Positions 5,282 to 6,324 of a stretch of 6,324 nt of DNA are shown here, one piece after another (position 1 is the stretch's first letter; every line of letters begins with the position of its first letter). Both the position numbers and the translations under genes were made by a program. The notes beneath the pieces were generated by a model. The model was not told the DNA's origin. It saw only the letters and a program-made list of their open reading frames with translations, and ran no database searches. This DNA comes from Caryophanales bacterium UBA4100 (GTDB lineage Bacteria > Bacillota > Bacilli > Paenibacillales > UBA4045): assembly GCA_002383285.1 (NCBI GenBank), contig DFXU01000004.1, forward strand, positions 1 to 6,324. The letters run 5' to 3'.

Positions 5282-6046
5282 TTACACACTCAGCCATTTC
5301 TTAAACATATGCTTCGTGGTATCTTTGTTGATTGCAGCGATGGAGGTCGTAAGTGGAATACCCTTTGGACAGGAACGAACGCAGTTCTGTGAGTTTCCAC
5401 AGCCTTCGATTCCTCCGTCATCCATTAATGTCTCTAACCGCTCATCTTGGTTCATCTCACCTGTTGGGTGAGCATTGAATAATCTAACCTGCGATATTGC
5501 CGCTGGGCCAATGAAGCTCGAACGATCGTTCACGTTAGGACAAGCCTCAAGACATACCCCGCATGTCATACACTTCGATAACTCATATGCCCATTGGCGT
5601 TTGGCTTCTGCCATCCGAGGACCTGGTCCTAGGTCATATGTGCCATCAATCGGGATCCACGCTTTCACACGCTTTAATGCATCGAACATCCTATTCCGAT
5701 TTACGATTACATCGCGGATAACAGGGAATGTCTTCATAGGCTCTATACGAATTGGCTGCTCTAGCTTGTCTACTAGCGCTGTACAGGCTTGACGAGGCTT
5801 ACCATTGATGACCATTGAGCAAGCACCGCATACTTCCTCTAGACAATTGGACTCCCAACAAACTGGAGCGGTTGACTCGCCCTTCGTATTGATTGGATTA
5901 CGTTGGATTTCCATGAAGGCACTGATCACATTCATATTAGGTCTATATGGTATTTCGAATTCTTCCTTGTAAGACTTGGAATCAGCCGTATCCTGACGAG
6001 TTACAATAAGCTTTACTGTTTTCTTTGTGGTTTGAGTATCAGCCAT
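5282..6046 (-). CDS. sdhB: Succinate dehydrogenase (or fumarate reductase) iron-sulfur subunit
   Basis: This 254-residue protein carries electrons from the flavoprotein to the membrane anchor subunit in complex II. All cluster ligands are visible. The N-terminal plant-ferredoxin-like domain holds the 2Fe-2S cysteines (Cys63, Cys68, Cys73, Cys76, Cys88; four of these bind the cluster). The C-terminal domain has CMTCGVCLEACP with Cys159, Cys162, Cys165 and Cys169, and CGNSQNCVRSCP with Cys216, Cys222 and Cys226, for the 4Fe-4S and 3Fe-4S clusters. Length and motif spacing are normal for the Bacillales type. The start has GGAGAG eight bases upstream, formed by the last codons of sdhA. Only five bases separate the two genes, so they are surely co-transcribed, and a strong terminator follows. 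Confidence 0.97.
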   Translation of the reverse strand: MADTQTTKKTVKLIVTRQDTADSKSYKEEFEIPYRPNMNVISAFMEIQRNPINTKGESTAPVCWESNCLEEVCGACSMVINGKPRQACTALVDKLEQPIRIEPMKTFPVIRDVIVNRNRMFDALKRVKAWIPIDGTYDLGPGPRMAEAKRQWAYELSKCMTCGVCLEACPNVNDRSSFIGPAAISQVRLFNAHPTGEMNQDERLETLMDDGGIEGCGNSQNCVRSCPKGIPLTTSIAAINKDTTKHMFKKWLSV

Positions 6047-6051
6047 AACGA

Positions 6052-6324
6052 TTACTCTCCTTTCTTCTTATCTGATGAATAGTCACGAGTACGCGGTGTA
6101 ATAAGTGATGTATCTACTTCTTCGTATTCTATAGCCGGGCCCTCTGGTGTATAGCGAGCCTTTGTTGTCTTCATGAATTTCTCATCATTCCGATCTGGGA
6201 ATTCAGGTTTGTAGTGGGCTCCACGACTTTCGTCTCGCATCAAAGCACCTATAGTCATTACTCTTGCTAATTCGAACATATTCCATAGCTGCCTCGTGAA
6301 GGTTACACCTTGATTACTCCAGCG
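6052..6324 (-). CDS. sdhA: Succinate dehydrogenase flavoprotein subunit, C-terminal 90 codons (5' end outside window)
   Basis: The frame is open to the right edge and reads RWSNQGVTFTRQLWNMFELA at its start, so the gene continues beyond the window. Typical C-terminal signatures of SdhA follow: ESRGAHYKPEFPDRNDEKF and YEEVDTSLITPRTRDY. The SRGAH stretch belongs to the flavoprotein capping/C-terminal region, in which the arginine is part of the conserved dicarboxylate-site neighbourhood. A shorter frame starting at an internal ATG (6279) is only part of this gene. It overlaps the ribosome site of sdhB and ends five bases before its start. The subunit oxidises succinate to fumarate with covalently bound FAD at the cytoplasmic side of the membrane. 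Confidence 0.96.
   Translation of the reverse strand, partial: RWSNQGVTFTRQLWNMFELARVMTIGALMRDESRGAHYKPEFPDRNDEKFMKTTKARYTPEGPAIEYEEVDTSLITPRTRDYSSDKKKGE

Overview
The window looks like chromosomal DNA of a spore-former-type Gram-positive in the Paenibacillus/Bacillales range. This is inferred from the strong AGGAGG-type ribosome sites, the moderate base composition, the SdhA/SdhB C-terminal sequences and the family mix (MMPL, YqgX-like hydrolase, Thioredoxin_9, DedA). There are no mobile elements, tRNA, rRNA or CRISPR signals. It reads as ordinary core or semi-core chromosome, with several compact regulatory structures between the genes.

Layout, left to right. (1) 1-1612, minus: the N-terminal 537 codons of an MMPL/RND-type membrane transporter, running off the left edge. 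(2) 1613-1736: its control region, with an inverted-repeat operator. (3) 1737-2321, minus: a TetR-family repressor whose promoter carries the same operator; the two genes form a regulator-transporter pair. (4) 2371-4258, minus: a tight three-gene operon of DedA membrane protein, Thioredoxin_9-type protein and YqgX-like metallo-beta-lactamase-fold hydrolase. The two gaps are 23 bp each, a good sigma-A-type promoter lies at 4289-4317, and a hairpin terminator lies at 2371-2401. (5) 4259-4401: a divergent intergenic region. (6) 4402-4848, plus: a membrane-anchored cupredoxin-like protein, followed by 4905-5216, plus: a small conserved-looking protein I cannot assign. A leader structure that can hide the ribosome site precedes the small gene. 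(7) 5222-5271: a strong hairpin terminator shared by converging transcripts. (8) 5282-6324, minus: sdhB (complete) and the C-terminal 90 codons of sdhA, the end of a succinate dehydrogenase/fumarate reductase operon that continues off the right edge.

The most notable signals are regulatory. Two near-identical 16-bp operator copies link the TetR protein to its own gene and to the transporter. The -35 box of tetR sits inside the terminator hairpin of the operon upstream. A 40-nt leader before the small unknown gene contains two competing (or pseudoknotted) perfect helices around its ribosome-binding site. A perfect 7-3-7 palindrome overlaps the possible -10 of the cupredoxin gene. I see no clear new defence or mobile system here.
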